From contig CADEFT010000050.1 in the NCBI GenBank assembly GCA_902826685.1, forward strand, positions 1-41,720: a stretch of DNA of 41,720 nucleotides, given 5' to 3'. Positions 22,058-30,275 of the stretch are shown piece by piece. The position numbers and the translations under genes are program-made. Below the pieces are notes generated by a model. That model saw only the letters and a list, made by a program, of their open reading frames with translations, did not search any database and was not told the DNA's origin. Each line of letters opens with the position of its first letter. Positions within the stretch are counted from its first letter, which is position 1. This DNA is from an uncultured Acidobacteriota bacterium. GTDB taxonomy: Bacteria > Acidobacteriota > Terriglobia > Bryobacterales > Bryobacteraceae.

Positions 22058-25000
22058 TCAGAAATCGTAGCGCAAAGCGAACTGCATGACTCGGGGCCCG
22101 CCAAGCGTGCCCAGATACTTGCCGAAGTTGGCAATGTTCTGCAGGCTGATGTTGGCGTTGCGCACGTCAAAGCGCACGGAGTTGGTGACGTTAAACGCTT
22201 CGCCCCGGAACTGCAGCGCGTGGTTCTCGCCCCATGGCATCTGGAAGCTCTTGGCGAGACCCAGGTCGATGGTGAACAGTCCGTCGCCGCGCACGTTATT
22301 GCGATTGCCGATCTGGCCCGGCGGCGTGAAGTCGAAAGAATCGACGGCGGTGGCCGGCGTCTGGAAAATGTTCGGGCCGCCGCTGGTGCCGCCTCTCGGC
22401 GCCGGAGCATCCTTGCGCGACCCGTCGGCGAACGCGCCGGTGGTGGTGGCCCAGCCGGTGATGTTGTAGTTGGTCGGCCAGGTACGGCTGTGGCCGACGC
22501 TAATCGGCAACCCGGTGGTCCAGCGGAACAGGCCCGAAAGCTGCCAGCCGCCCAGAATTTGATTGCCCGCGCCGCCCATCCCGGAAAGGAACTTCCGGCC
22601 TTTGCCGACCGGCAGTCCGTAAACCCAGTTGGCGTTCAGGTTATGGCGCTGATCGAAATCCGACGAGGAGCGCATCTGGCTGCGGTTATACGGATTGATG
22701 ATGATGCCCCGGTTCCCATCGGCGGCACTCTGGTTGTTCTCGGTCACCGATCCGAGGTCGAACGAGTGAGACCAGGTCCAGTTGAAATCCACTTGGTCGC
22801 CGCTTGAGAAACGCTTGCGCAGCATCCACTGCATGGAGTGATAGCTCGAAAAGCCCACGCTGCGGATGGCGCGCAGATAGGAATATTGCGGGCTGTAGTA
22901 GGCGAAGCGGCCCAGCCGGCTGCAGGCGGGCGCACAGAACCGGTCGAACGATTCCAGGCCGGCGGTGGCGTCGGGATACACGCTGGCGTAGGTGTCGTAG
23001 GCGATCTGCGTGGCGCTCATGCCGCCGCGCGCCAGGCCCGGAAACATGTTCTCCCAATAGGGGAGGGGCCGCACATTGGCGATGGGCGTATCAGCGCGAA
23101 TCAACGTGTCCAATTGCTGGGCGGCGGTGAAGTAGTCCACACCCGACTGCGGATCGCGAATGTTGAGCGGCGTGGCCAGATCTTCGCTGGTGAGCGTGCG
23201 GCGCCCTTCGCTCGCCACATAGGCCCCGCTCCAGGTCCAGCCGCTTGCGAGTTCGCGCGTGATGCTGAAGTTCCAGCGCATCACATAAGGCGCCCTCAAC
23301 CGGTCGTCCAGGCTGTTGGTGATTTGAAAAATGTTGCCCTGCTCGACGGGAAAGCGGCCCGTGGGCGGCGCGGTGACCAGCGATTGGGGAACGTCATTGA
23401 CCCCGGTAAAACGCGGTGTGTCGGCCAGCGTCAGGCGGCCGGAGCTGTTCTGGATCGAAGTCGCCAGACCCAGCGCGCTGGCGTCATAGGCGCGAATCAG
23501 GCCCGCGCCGAAGACGTCGTAGTACATGCCCCATCCGGCGCGAATCGCGGTCTTGCCGGAATCGCCGAACAGGAACTTGCCCAGCCCGCTTCTGCCGCTC
23601 GGCGACCAGGCCAGCGCCAGGCGAGGCGACCAGTTGTGCAGGTTGTCGTAGAGCGGGCGTCCACCTTGCTGGCTGGCCAGCAGGTAGGAGATGCGCGGAA
23701 TGCCGTTCTCAATGCCGCTGATTCCGGCGTTGGCGTTCGCCACGCGCCGGTCAAACCATTCACTCAGCGGAATGTTTGGACTGGTCTGCACGCCGTTGGT
23801 TTCGTAAATCGCGGGCCAGTACATGTAGCGGATGCCGGCGATCAGGTTCAAACTGCGCGTCAGTTTCCAGGAATCCTGGAAGAACAACTCGGTCTCTTCG
23901 CCGCGGAACTTGCGCAGGCCGGGCGTACCGGGCGTCTGCGCCACCAGCGAATCGCCTTGCGGCACGAAGTTGTAGTTCGAGGTCACCTGCGTCACCAGGC
24001 CGAACACGTTGGCGACGTTGTCCTGGAATTGCGTGCGCGAGCGCGGATCGATGGTGCTCGCTTCGGTGCCCGCCCAGGGAGCGGAAAGAATGCTGCCGCT
24101 CGACGTCATCCACGACTGGTTCACGGCGATGCCGAAGTAGGAGTTCGCCCAGGAGGCGCGATCGTTCGTATAGATGCGCTGCGAGCCGCCAAACTGGAAG
24201 GTATGCGCGCCCTTGAGCCAGGTGAAATCGTGCGAAAGGTGATGCACCGGGCTGATGCGGCGGAAAGGCCGGTCGATCCCCAGGGCGGAGTCGAGGTTGC
24301 GGAACGACACCTGGGCATACTGCGCGATGCCCGCCGTCTCCACTCCCTGCCTGGTGAACCCGTAGCGCGTCGAGGAAAGCAGGTTCGACCGCAACGTGGC
24401 ATCCCACCCGGCGGCGATGCCCTTACTGTTGGTGAGGTCCTTGAAGTTGGGGTCGCGGCCGGGAAACTGCGGTGAGCCGAGCGAGGAATCGTTCTGCAAC
24501 TGGCCGCGCGCGAAGAACCGGTGATTGTCGTTGAGCACGTAGTCAACGCGGGCGAGGTAGGTGCGATAGCTGGCGTTGCGCGGCGCGTTGAAACGGAACC
24601 CGGCCGTATTCAACCCATCGCCCAGGCTGCTGTCGTTGGCCTGCGGGTAGTTCTGGCGGAACATGTCGAGCATACGCGCACTCACGCCGAACGCATCGCC
24701 CAGCTTATCCTTCAATTCCTGAGGACCCACCGCCACCGTGCTGCCGGCGCGGCTGATGTATTGGACGATGCCCTGCCGCAACGTATCGCTCGGAACAAGC
24801 CGTACCGCGCTTTCCTCGAACCGGTCGAAACGCTGTTCGAAATTGCCGAACAGAAACAGCTTGTTCTTGCGGATGGGACCGCCCAGGCTGCCGCCGAAAA
24901 TATTCCGGTTCAATTTGGGCGTGGCCAGACGGTTGGTGGAAGTGGAATTGTAGTTATTGAAGTAGGTGTTGGCGTTGAAAGCCTTGTTGCGTACATATTC

Positions 25001-25777
25001 GTAGGCCGAACCGTGCAGTTTGTTGGTGCCGCTCTTGGTCACAAGCGCCACCTGCGCGCCCGACCCGCGGCCGGCGTCGGCGTTGGCGTTGGTGGTGGTG
25101 ACGCGGAATTCCTGCACCGAATCGAGCGTGACGCGCAGGACGCTGGTAAACGCCCCACGCGTCTGCTGATCGTTCACGTCCACCCCGTCGAGTGTGATGT
25201 TCGATTGATCGCTACGCCCGCCATTGACCACGCCGCCGCGATCGGTGGCTACATCGGACCCGCCGTTCACCACGTCGCCATCGCCGATGTTGGAAACACC
25301 CGGCTGCAGCGACAGCAGGCGGGCCACGTTGCGCCCTTCAAAGGGAAGCTGCAGAATCGGCTTGGTGCCGAACGAATTGCCGAGCGTGGCATCCACCGTG
25401 TTGACCTGCGCGGCATCGGCGGTCACCTCCACCAATTGCGACGTGGAGCCGACGGTCTCGAACACCACGTTCACCGTCGCCGGCGTATTCACCAGCAGGC
25501 GGATGCCCTGAACGGACACATCGGCGAACCCGGCCTTCTTCGCCGCCAGAGTATAGGTTCCGGGCGTAACCTGCGGCAGGATGTAGCGGCCTTCGCCGTC
25601 GGACTTGGTTTCGCGCCGCGCGCCTGTTTCGGCGCTGACGATGGCAATCGCCGCATCCGGCATCGCCGCGCCGGAAGGATCGGTGACAAGACCGGTGAGG
25701 GAAGTGAGAGTTTGCCCGGGGAGTGACAGGGGGGCCAAAAGCAGAAGGGCCGAAAGAGCAGCAAGGTTGCACCGCAT
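22058..25777 (-). CDS. TonB-dependent receptor, Oar-like, with N-terminal carboxypeptidase-regulatory domain
   Basis: An outer-membrane receptor of 1239 residues. The ATG at 25777 has AGGAG nine bases upstream and opens a signal peptide (RCNLAALSALLLLAPLSLPGQ). Residues about 25-110 are a CarboxypepD_reg-like beta domain (LTGLVTDPSGAAMPDAAIAIVS ... GRYILPQVTPGTYTLAAKKAGF). The plug follows (ILQLPFEGRNVARLLSLQPGVS), then a large TonB barrel ending in the outer-membrane signature phenylalanine (QFALRYDF). Acidobacteria carry many such receptors, presumably for uptake of large organic molecules; the ligand is unknown. The downstream propeller gene is in the same operon. Confidence 0.92.
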   Translation of the reverse strand: MRCNLAALSALLLLAPLSLPGQTLTSLTGLVTDPSGAAMPDAAIAIVSAETGARRETKSDGEGRYILPQVTPGTYTLAAKKAGFADVSVQGIRLLVNTPATVNVVFETVGSTSQLVEVTADAAQVNTVDATLGNSFGTKPILQLPFEGRNVARLLSLQPGVSNIGDGDVVNGGSDVATDRGGVVNGGRSDQSNITLDGVDVNDQQTRGAFTSVLRVTLDSVQEFRVTTTNANADAGRGSGAQVALVTKSGTNKLHGSAYEYVRNKAFNANTYFNNYNSTSTNRLATPKLNRNIFGGSLGGPIRKNKLFLFGNFEQRFDRFEESAVRLVPSDTLRQGIVQYISRAGSTVAVGPQELKDKLGDAFGVSARMLDMFRQNYPQANDSSLGDGLNTAGFRFNAPRNASYRTYLARVDYVLNDNHRFFARGQLQNDSSLGSPQFPGRDPNFKDLTNSKGIAAGWDATLRSNLLSSTRYGFTRQGVETAGIAQYAQVSFRNLDSALGIDRPFRRISPVHHLSHDFTWLKGAHTFQFGGSQRIYTNDRASWANSYFGIAVNQSWMTSSGSILSAPWAGTEASTIDPRSRTQFQDNVANVFGLVTQVTSNYNFVPQGDSLVAQTPGTPGLRKFRGEETELFFQDSWKLTRSLNLIAGIRYMYWPAIYETNGVQTSPNIPLSEWFDRRVANANAGISGIENGIPRISYLLASQQGGRPLYDNLHNWSPRLALAWSPSGRSGLGKFLFGDSGKTAIRAGWGMYYDVFGAGLIRAYDASALGLATSIQNSSGRLTLADTPRFTGVNDVPQSLVTAPPTGRFPVEQGNIFQITNSLDDRLRAPYVMRWNFSITRELASGWTWSGAYVASEGRRTLTSEDLATPLNIRDPQSGVDYFTAAQQLDTLIRADTPIANVRPLPYWENMFPGLARGGMSATQIAYDTYASVYPDATAGLESFDRFCAPACSRLGRFAYYSPQYSYLRAIRSVGFSSYHSMQWMLRKRFSSGDQVDFNWTWSHSFDLGSVTENNQSAADGNRGIIINPYNRSQMRSSSDFDQRHNLNANWVYGLPVGKGRKFLSGMGGAGNQILGGWQLSGLFRWTTGLPISVGHSRTWPTNYNITGWATTTGAFADGSRKDAPAPRGGTSGGPNIFQTPATAVDSFDFTPPGQIGNRNNVRGDGLFTIDLGLAKSFQMPWGENHALQFRGEAFNVTNSVRFDVRNANISLQNIANFGKYLGTLGGPRVMQFALRYDF

Positions 25778-25793
25778 GAAAGACGCTCCTGAA

Positions 25794-25826
25794 AACAAGT
25801 ACTGCTACTACCTGATAGTAACAAGT
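25794..25826. promoter_or_regulatory. Inverted and direct repeats before the TonB receptor
   Basis: TACTA-cctga-TAGTA forms a perfect inverted repeat at 25806-25820. It is flanked by two direct copies of AACAAGT at 25794-25800 and 25820-25826. The cluster lies 17-49 bases upstream of the receptor's ATG, within the likely promoter region, so it could be an operator. Confidence 0.4.
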
Positions 25827-25858
25827 GTTAACAGAAATTCGTACAGGGGCGTCCGTTT

Positions 25859-26308
25859 TTACTCCTGGCGCGAAGACTCCAGAATTCTTTCGATTTGCTT
25901 CCGCAGGGAGACGGCGAGTTTCGGGCTTCGTCCGGAAGTGGACACGGCCACCTGCAGGTCACCGCGCTGGATGCGGGAAGGGACCAGGAAGCCGCACTCG
26001 GCGGGGGCATCGGCGATGTTGGCCCAGACGCCGAGTCCGGCCGCCGCGCGCGCCGCCGATGCATTCACCTGGCGGTTATCGGTGGCGGCGAACACCAGCG
26101 CCTGGCCGCGGACATCGGAACTGCGAAAGCGCCGCTTCTTCCAAATCGCGTTCAGTTGCGCCAGCTCCGGCTCGGCTTCGGGGCTGACCACGGTAACTTT
26201 GGCTCCGGCTTCGAGCAGGCCGCGCACCTTGCGCAGAGCCACTTTGCCGCCGCCGATTACCAGCGCCTTGCGGCCGCGCATATCGAGGAAAACGGGGTAG
26301 TACGCCAA
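25859..26308 (-). CDS. Precorrin-2 dehydrogenase (siroheme synthase N-terminal type)
   Basis: A 149-residue protein matching the N-terminal NAD-dependent domain of CysG, also found alone as SirC/Met8. It oxidises precorrin-2 to sirohydrochlorin in siroheme synthesis. The opening YYPVFLDMRGRKALVIGGGKVALRKVRGLLEAGAKVTVV contains the nucleotide-binding GGGKVA. FAATDNRQVNASAA and the substrate motif STSGRSPKLAVSLRKQIE are also typical. The methyltransferase half of CysG is absent, so it is the single-domain form. A TTG start is used and no clear ribosome binding site is seen. It is divergent from der with 25 bases between starts. Confidence 0.88.
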   Translation of the reverse strand: MAYYPVFLDMRGRKALVIGGGKVALRKVRGLLEAGAKVTVVSPEAEPELAQLNAIWKKRRFRSSDVRGQALVFAATDNRQVNASAARAAAGLGVWANIADAPAECGFLVPSRIQRGDLQVAVSTSGRSPKLAVSLRKQIERILESSRQE

Positions 26309-26318
26309 GGGCCGATGC

Positions 26319-26324
26319 TATCAT
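26319..26324 (+). promoter_or_regulatory. -10-like TATCAT before der
   Basis: TATCAT ends nine bases before the ATG of der, with no ribosome binding site between them. This suggests a leaderless or nearly leaderless message. Confidence 0.4.
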
Positions 26325-26333
26325 GACCCATAC

Positions 26334-27653
26334 ATGCACCCTCAGCCGCGGCGCCTGCCGGTGGTGGTGATCGTGGGCAGGCCGAACGTCGGGAAATCCA
26401 CTCTCTTCAATGCGTTAACCCGAACCAGACGCTCTATCGTGGGCGATGAGCCGGGCATTACCCGCGACCGGATTCGCGGACAGGCCGAGCACAACGGACT
26501 GCGCTTTGAAGTCATCGACACCGGCGGCATCATTCCCAACGATGAGGAGCTGATCCCCAGCGAGATTTTCAAACAGGCCCGCGTGGCGCTGGAAGAAGCG
26601 GCCCACGTGATTTTCCTGATCGACGGCCGCACCGAGATCACGGCCTCGGACCGTGAGCTGGCGCAGATGTTGCGCAAGCTTGGGAAACCCGTGACGCTGG
26701 CGGTCAATAAGATCGACGCGCCCGCGCGCGAATCGCTAGCGGGCGATTTCTACGCGCTCGGCATGCCGCAACTGGTTTCGGTTTCCGCCGAGCATCGTCT
26801 GGGCCTCGAAGAGCTTCTGGACCTGGTGACGGCGGAGTTTCCCAAGGACGAAGACCCGCCACCGGAAGCCATGCCCGAGATCAAGGTGGCCATCATCGGG
26901 CGGCCAAACGTGGGGAAATCGACCCTGCTGAACGCGCTGGTGGGCGAGGAGCGGGCCATCGTATCGCCCGTCGCCGGCACCACGCGCGACGCCGTGGATG
27001 AATCGGTGATTCGCGATGGCGTCAAGTACACCTTCGTCGATACCGCCGGCATCCGCCGCAAGGGCAAGACCACGGAGATGGCCGAGAAGCTGAGCGTGGT
27101 CATGGCGCGCCGCCATATCCGCCTTTCGAACGTGGTGTTGTTTGTGCTCGATGCCAGTGAAGGACTGGTGGGGCTCGACGCCACCATCGCCGGGTATGCC
27201 GTCGAGGATGGCCGCTCCGTGATCCTCTGCGTTAACAAATGGGATATCACCAAGGAGAAGAAGCGCAAGGTCTTCCTGCAGGCCGTGCGCGATGAACTGA
27301 AGTTTCTCGAATGGGCGCGGGTCATGTTCCTTTCGGCCAAAACCCGCGCCGGCGTGGATCACCTGTTCGCAGGAATCAAGCAGGCCTACGAGGCGGCGTC
27401 CCACCGCGTCACCACCGGGGAGTTGAACCGGTTCGTCGAGTCGCTGAATATGGAGACCGACGTCAAGGTCCGCTATATCACGCAGGTCTCGGTACGTCCT
27501 CCGACGTTCGTGATCTTCGTGGGCGGGCAGCAGAAGCTGCATTTTTCGATCGAGCGGTTCCTGGTGAACCGGCTGCGCGAGAAGTTCGGTTTCGAGAGCG
27601 CCCCGGTGATCCTAAAGACGCGCCAGACCGCGTCGAAATCCGCCCGCAATTAG
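26334..27653 (+). CDS. der: Ribosome assembly GTPase Der (EngA)
   Basis: A 439-residue GTPase with two tandem G domains and a C-terminal KH-like domain, required for assembly of the 50S subunit. Domain 1 has GRPNVGKS, DTGG and NKID. Domain 2 has GRPNVGKS, DTAG and NKWD. The C-terminal part (RYITQVSVRPPTFVIFVGGQ) matches the KH-like domain. The length is normal. The gene ends one base before the convergent universal stress gene. Confidence 0.97.
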   Translation: MHPQPRRLPVVVIVGRPNVGKSTLFNALTRTRRSIVGDEPGITRDRIRGQAEHNGLRFEVIDTGGIIPNDEELIPSEIFKQARVALEEAAHVIFLIDGRTEITASDRELAQMLRKLGKPVTLAVNKIDAPARESLAGDFYALGMPQLVSVSAEHRLGLEELLDLVTAEFPKDEDPPPEAMPEIKVAIIGRPNVGKSTLLNALVGEERAIVSPVAGTTRDAVDESVIRDGVKYTFVDTAGIRRKGKTTEMAEKLSVVMARRHIRLSNVVLFVLDASEGLVGLDATIAGYAVEDGRSVILCVNKWDITKEKKRKVFLQAVRDELKFLEWARVMFLSAKTRAGVDHLFAGIKQAYEAASHRVTTGELNRFVESLNMETDVKVRYITQVSVRPPTFVIFVGGQQKLHFSIERFLVNRLREKFGFESAPVILKTRQTASKSARN

Positions 27654-27654
27654 G

Positions 27655-28512
27655 CTAAACGCTCAACACCGGGCAGGGCGAGCGCTCGATGATCGCATTC
27701 ACATGCGTGCGCAGGCGCCCAAGCGCCGCGTGCATGTGGCCGCGCCCGATCACCAGCAGCCGCGCTTGCGAACGCCGCGCTTCCTCGCCCAGTGCCTTGG
27801 CCAGTTCGCCAAAGACGAATCGCACGTTCGCCTTCGTGCCCAAGCGGGCCTGGATCCCCTCGATCTTTTGACGCGCTTCGGCGATCCAGGAGGCTTCGAG
27901 CGCTTCCTTGGCGCCGGGTTGGGCCTCGCCATCGAGCCAGGGGCTGGGGACGACGTGCACCAGTTCAAGCGGCGCCTTGGCGGCCTCGGCGATCCGCGCG
28001 GCCGTGCGAATCACCTCGGCGCTATGTCCGGTGCCATCCACCGCGCACATCACCGGCGCGTCCGCGGAAGCCGGCTGCAACTCATCCGGGGCGTGGGCGT
28101 CCGTCCAGACCGGGCAATCGGCGTCATAGAGCACTTTGGCCGTCACCGACCCGATCAACAGGCGCCGCAGCCGGCCTTGACCGGTGGTGGGCATCATGAT
28201 CAGGTCCACGGCATTGTCGCGGGCATATTGGATGATCGACCGCGCGGCGTCGCCTTCCTTCAACTCGGCCAGATGAGGCACCCCGTCGAATCCGGACGCC
28301 GCCAGGTCCTTCAGCCGGCGCCGCGCGTCATTCCGAATGGACTCGACATCGGCCAGCGCCAGGTAGGAATACCAGTCGATGGAATTGCCGGTCTCGAGAA
28401 CGTGCAGCAGGCTCACCTTCGCGCCGAGCCGCGCCGCCCAATCCCGCACCGGACGAATGGCGTCGATCGATTGCGTCGAAAAATCGACCGGAAACAGGAT
28501 ATGCCGGAACAT
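27655..28512 (-). CDS. Universal stress protein with two Usp domains
   Basis: The 285-residue protein contains two tandem Usp folds, about 1-140 and 150-285. The first starts FRHILFPVDFSTQS and carries an ATP-binding-type loop (TTGQGRLRRLLIGSVTAKVL). The second starts VMCAVDGTGHSAEV but its loop (GRGHMHAALGRLRTHVNAII) lacks the GS, so only the first domain is likely to bind nucleotide. Such proteins support survival under starvation and oxidative stress. It is the last gene of a three-gene leftward operon, 21 bases after Hsp20. Confidence 0.92.
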   Translation of the reverse strand: MFRHILFPVDFSTQSIDAIRPVRDWAARLGAKVSLLHVLETGNSIDWYSYLALADVESIRNDARRRLKDLAASGFDGVPHLAELKEGDAARSIIQYARDNAVDLIMMPTTGQGRLRRLLIGSVTAKVLYDADCPVWTDAHAPDELQPASADAPVMCAVDGTGHSAEVIRTAARIAEAAKAPLELVHVVPSPWLDGEAQPGAKEALEASWIAEARQKIEGIQARLGTKANVRFVFGELAKALGEEARRSQARLLVIGRGHMHAALGRLRTHVNAIIERSPCPVLSV

Positions 28513-28533
28513 GTGAGCCTGCCTTTCGAGTGG

Positions 28534-29037
28534 TTACCCCGCCGCGACGGCGATTCGTTTGGGGGCTTCGGCGGCGGCCTTCCGGGCCCAGATTCGAAGC
28601 ACGCCGTTGTCCAGTGTAGCCTGGACCGCCGAGGTGTCGATCTTCGCCGCCAGTTCGAACTTCCGGAATAACTTCCGCTTCGAGAAGTCCGAGAACAGAA
28701 CCTTATCCTCTCGCGTCTCTTTCTTCTCTTCCACGGTACCTTCCACGATGATGCAGGAAGGCAGCGCGTCCACCTGGAGATTGCCGGCGGGAATCCCCGG
28801 AGCGGCGACTTCCACCTTGTATTCGGTTTCCGATTCCGTCAGTTCGGCCGCCGGCACGAACGCCAGTTCCCGCTCGGCCGTCAGCCAATCGTCCAGGTCG
28901 CGTCCGAAGCGGAAGCCCCGGTTGGCGAAGAGTTCAAACGCCCGCTTCTCGATACGGCCGAGAAGCTTGTCGATTTCCGGGAATGCGGTTTCAGCCGGAG
29001 CTTTGTTCACCGTGACGGGCACTGTGGTGGTTGACAT
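28534..29037 (-). CDS. Small heat-shock protein, Hsp20/alpha-crystallin family
   Basis: The ATG at 29037 has an AGGAG site and gives 167 residues, a normal length for this ATP-independent holdase chaperone. The alpha-crystallin domain spans about residues 65-155, ending with the conserved ATLDNGVLRIWARK. The N-terminal region contains RAFELFANRGFRFGRDLDDWLTAE, with the FELF and RDLDDWL elements seen in many bacterial Hsp20 proteins. No CIRCE or ROSE-like element was recognised upstream. It lies between the baeRF-like and Usp genes in a likely stress operon. Confidence 0.93.
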   Translation of the reverse strand: MSTTTVPVTVNKAPAETAFPEIDKLLGRIEKRAFELFANRGFRFGRDLDDWLTAERELAFVPAAELTESETEYKVEVAAPGIPAGNLQVDALPSCIIVEGTVEEKKETREDKVLFSDFSKRKLFRKFELAAKIDTSAVQATLDNGVLRIWARKAAAEAPKRIAVAAG

Positions 29038-29074
29038 CGATTGTTTCTCCTTTCTTTTCTTGCAGAGCGAAATT

Positions 29075-30196
29075 CTAATAGCGCAGCGTCGCAACCGCGC
29101 GGGTGCCGGCGGGCATCTCGCTCGCTGGCGTAAGGCAGATCTCCGCGCCATGCCGGATGGCCTCGACAGCAACCCGGTTCAACTCAATCTGGCTGGTCCA
29201 GCTCCGAAGCCACTCGCCGGCCGGCTCGGCAGTTAGGAATAGCCGCCAAACCCGGCCTTCGAGAGAGGCCCGCAAGATCTCTGTGGTGTTGTCGAGCCGG
29301 CGTGCCGATTCCCGCATGGCGCGGGCCAGTCCGGCAACCACGGCGGCCTGATGCCCGCGCAGTACCTCGGCGGACTTCGCGAGCAGCTCGGCGGGCGTGC
29401 GGTCGTGAAACGCGCCATCGACCGCGCCCTCCGCGATCACGTTCAGCGACTCGGCCGAATGCCGGAACTCAGCTGCCTCGTAGTGCACGCCTGCCAGTAC
29501 TACCGGGGCCTGACTGGGCTCCAGAATGGCCGCGATCTTCCGGTCGAGCAGTTTGAAGTACTGCCGCAGCCGCTCGGTGGACTCTTCCTCGGCGGTGCTG
29601 AAACGCACCGATCGCAGCCGGCCGCCCTCGGAACCCGATGGGGCGCGATTGTCGCGTTCCGTTGCCGGATCGCCGGCACCGTTGGCCTCGAATCCGGCGG
29701 GGATCGAATCGGGCAGCGGTACTTTCGCGATCGTTCCGTGGGCACAGCGGAACAGCGCCACGTCCCGTTTCGCCACACCGAGAACGTAGTATTCTTCGGG
29801 CAGCGTCAAAGCACCCAGTAGGGGCAGGACAAAGGGCTGTTGCCCCAGTGCAAAACCGCGGCCCGTCTCGCCGGTGGTGGCTAGGCGCGCCATCCCTTCC
29901 GGCGCCAGAAACCAGGCTTCGCCGCCCGCGTGGCCTCTCGACAACTCGCCGCGCGCCGCCAGATCTTCAACGGGCCGCAGCAGCCGCGCGATCTCCGCGT
30001 CTTCGAAGTGATGGCCTTGCAAGCTGTTGCGGATCTCATCAAGCGCGTTCGCCAGCCAGACCGGATCCGCTCCCGCGCCGGACCCGGGCGCATACGGAGC
30101 AAAGAAAATCGAAACGCAGGGACCACCGAGCCGCGTGACTTCCTTCAAAGTTTCCTTGGTCAGCGCCCTGGCCTCAATCGATACCGATGACGTCAT
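29075..30196 (-). CDS. baeRF-like protein (bacterial relative of release factor eRF1 domain)
   Basis: The 373-residue protein resembles the baeRF families, bacterial proteins with a Vms1/eRF1-type core: a first alpha/beta part (LTKETLKEVTRLGGPCVSIFFAPY), the middle strand motif LPEEYYVLGVAKRDVALFRC, and a C-terminal part similar to eRF1 domain 3 (LIVEG-type IAEGAVDGAFHDRTP and VATLRY at the end). Members have been proposed to act on stalled or hibernating ribosomes; this role is predicted, not shown. It heads the operon with hsp20 (38 bases downstream) and usp, which fits a stress function. The exact baeRF subfamily is not certain. Confidence 0.7.
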   Translation of the reverse strand: MTSSVSIEARALTKETLKEVTRLGGPCVSIFFAPYAPGSGAGADPVWLANALDEIRNSLQGHHFEDAEIARLLRPVEDLAARGELSRGHAGGEAWFLAPEGMARLATTGETGRGFALGQQPFVLPLLGALTLPEEYYVLGVAKRDVALFRCAHGTIAKVPLPDSIPAGFEANGAGDPATERDNRAPSGSEGGRLRSVRFSTAEEESTERLRQYFKLLDRKIAAILEPSQAPVVLAGVHYEAAEFRHSAESLNVIAEGAVDGAFHDRTPAELLAKSAEVLRGHQAAVVAGLARAMRESARRLDNTTEILRASLEGRVWRLFLTAEPAGEWLRSWTSQIELNRVAVEAIRHGAEICLTPASEMPAGTRAVATLRY

Positions 30197-30254
30197 GATG
30201 CCCGCCTTTCCATGGAAGAAGGAAGCAAACCATGGGCCAACGACGCCGGTCCGC

Positions 30255-30260
30255 TAGAAT
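30255..30260 (+). promoter_or_regulatory. -10-like TAGAAT before serC
   Basis: TAGAAT ends 15 bases before the serC ATG and is followed by AGA, the same string as at 10714. No strong ribosome binding site lies next to the start codon. Confidence 0.4.
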
Positions 30261-30275
30261 AGAAGTTCCGCCAAG

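Noticed and set aside
22838..24475. Rightward open frame of 545 codons inside the TonB receptor
   Set aside because: Antisense shadow of a well-supported outer-membrane receptor.
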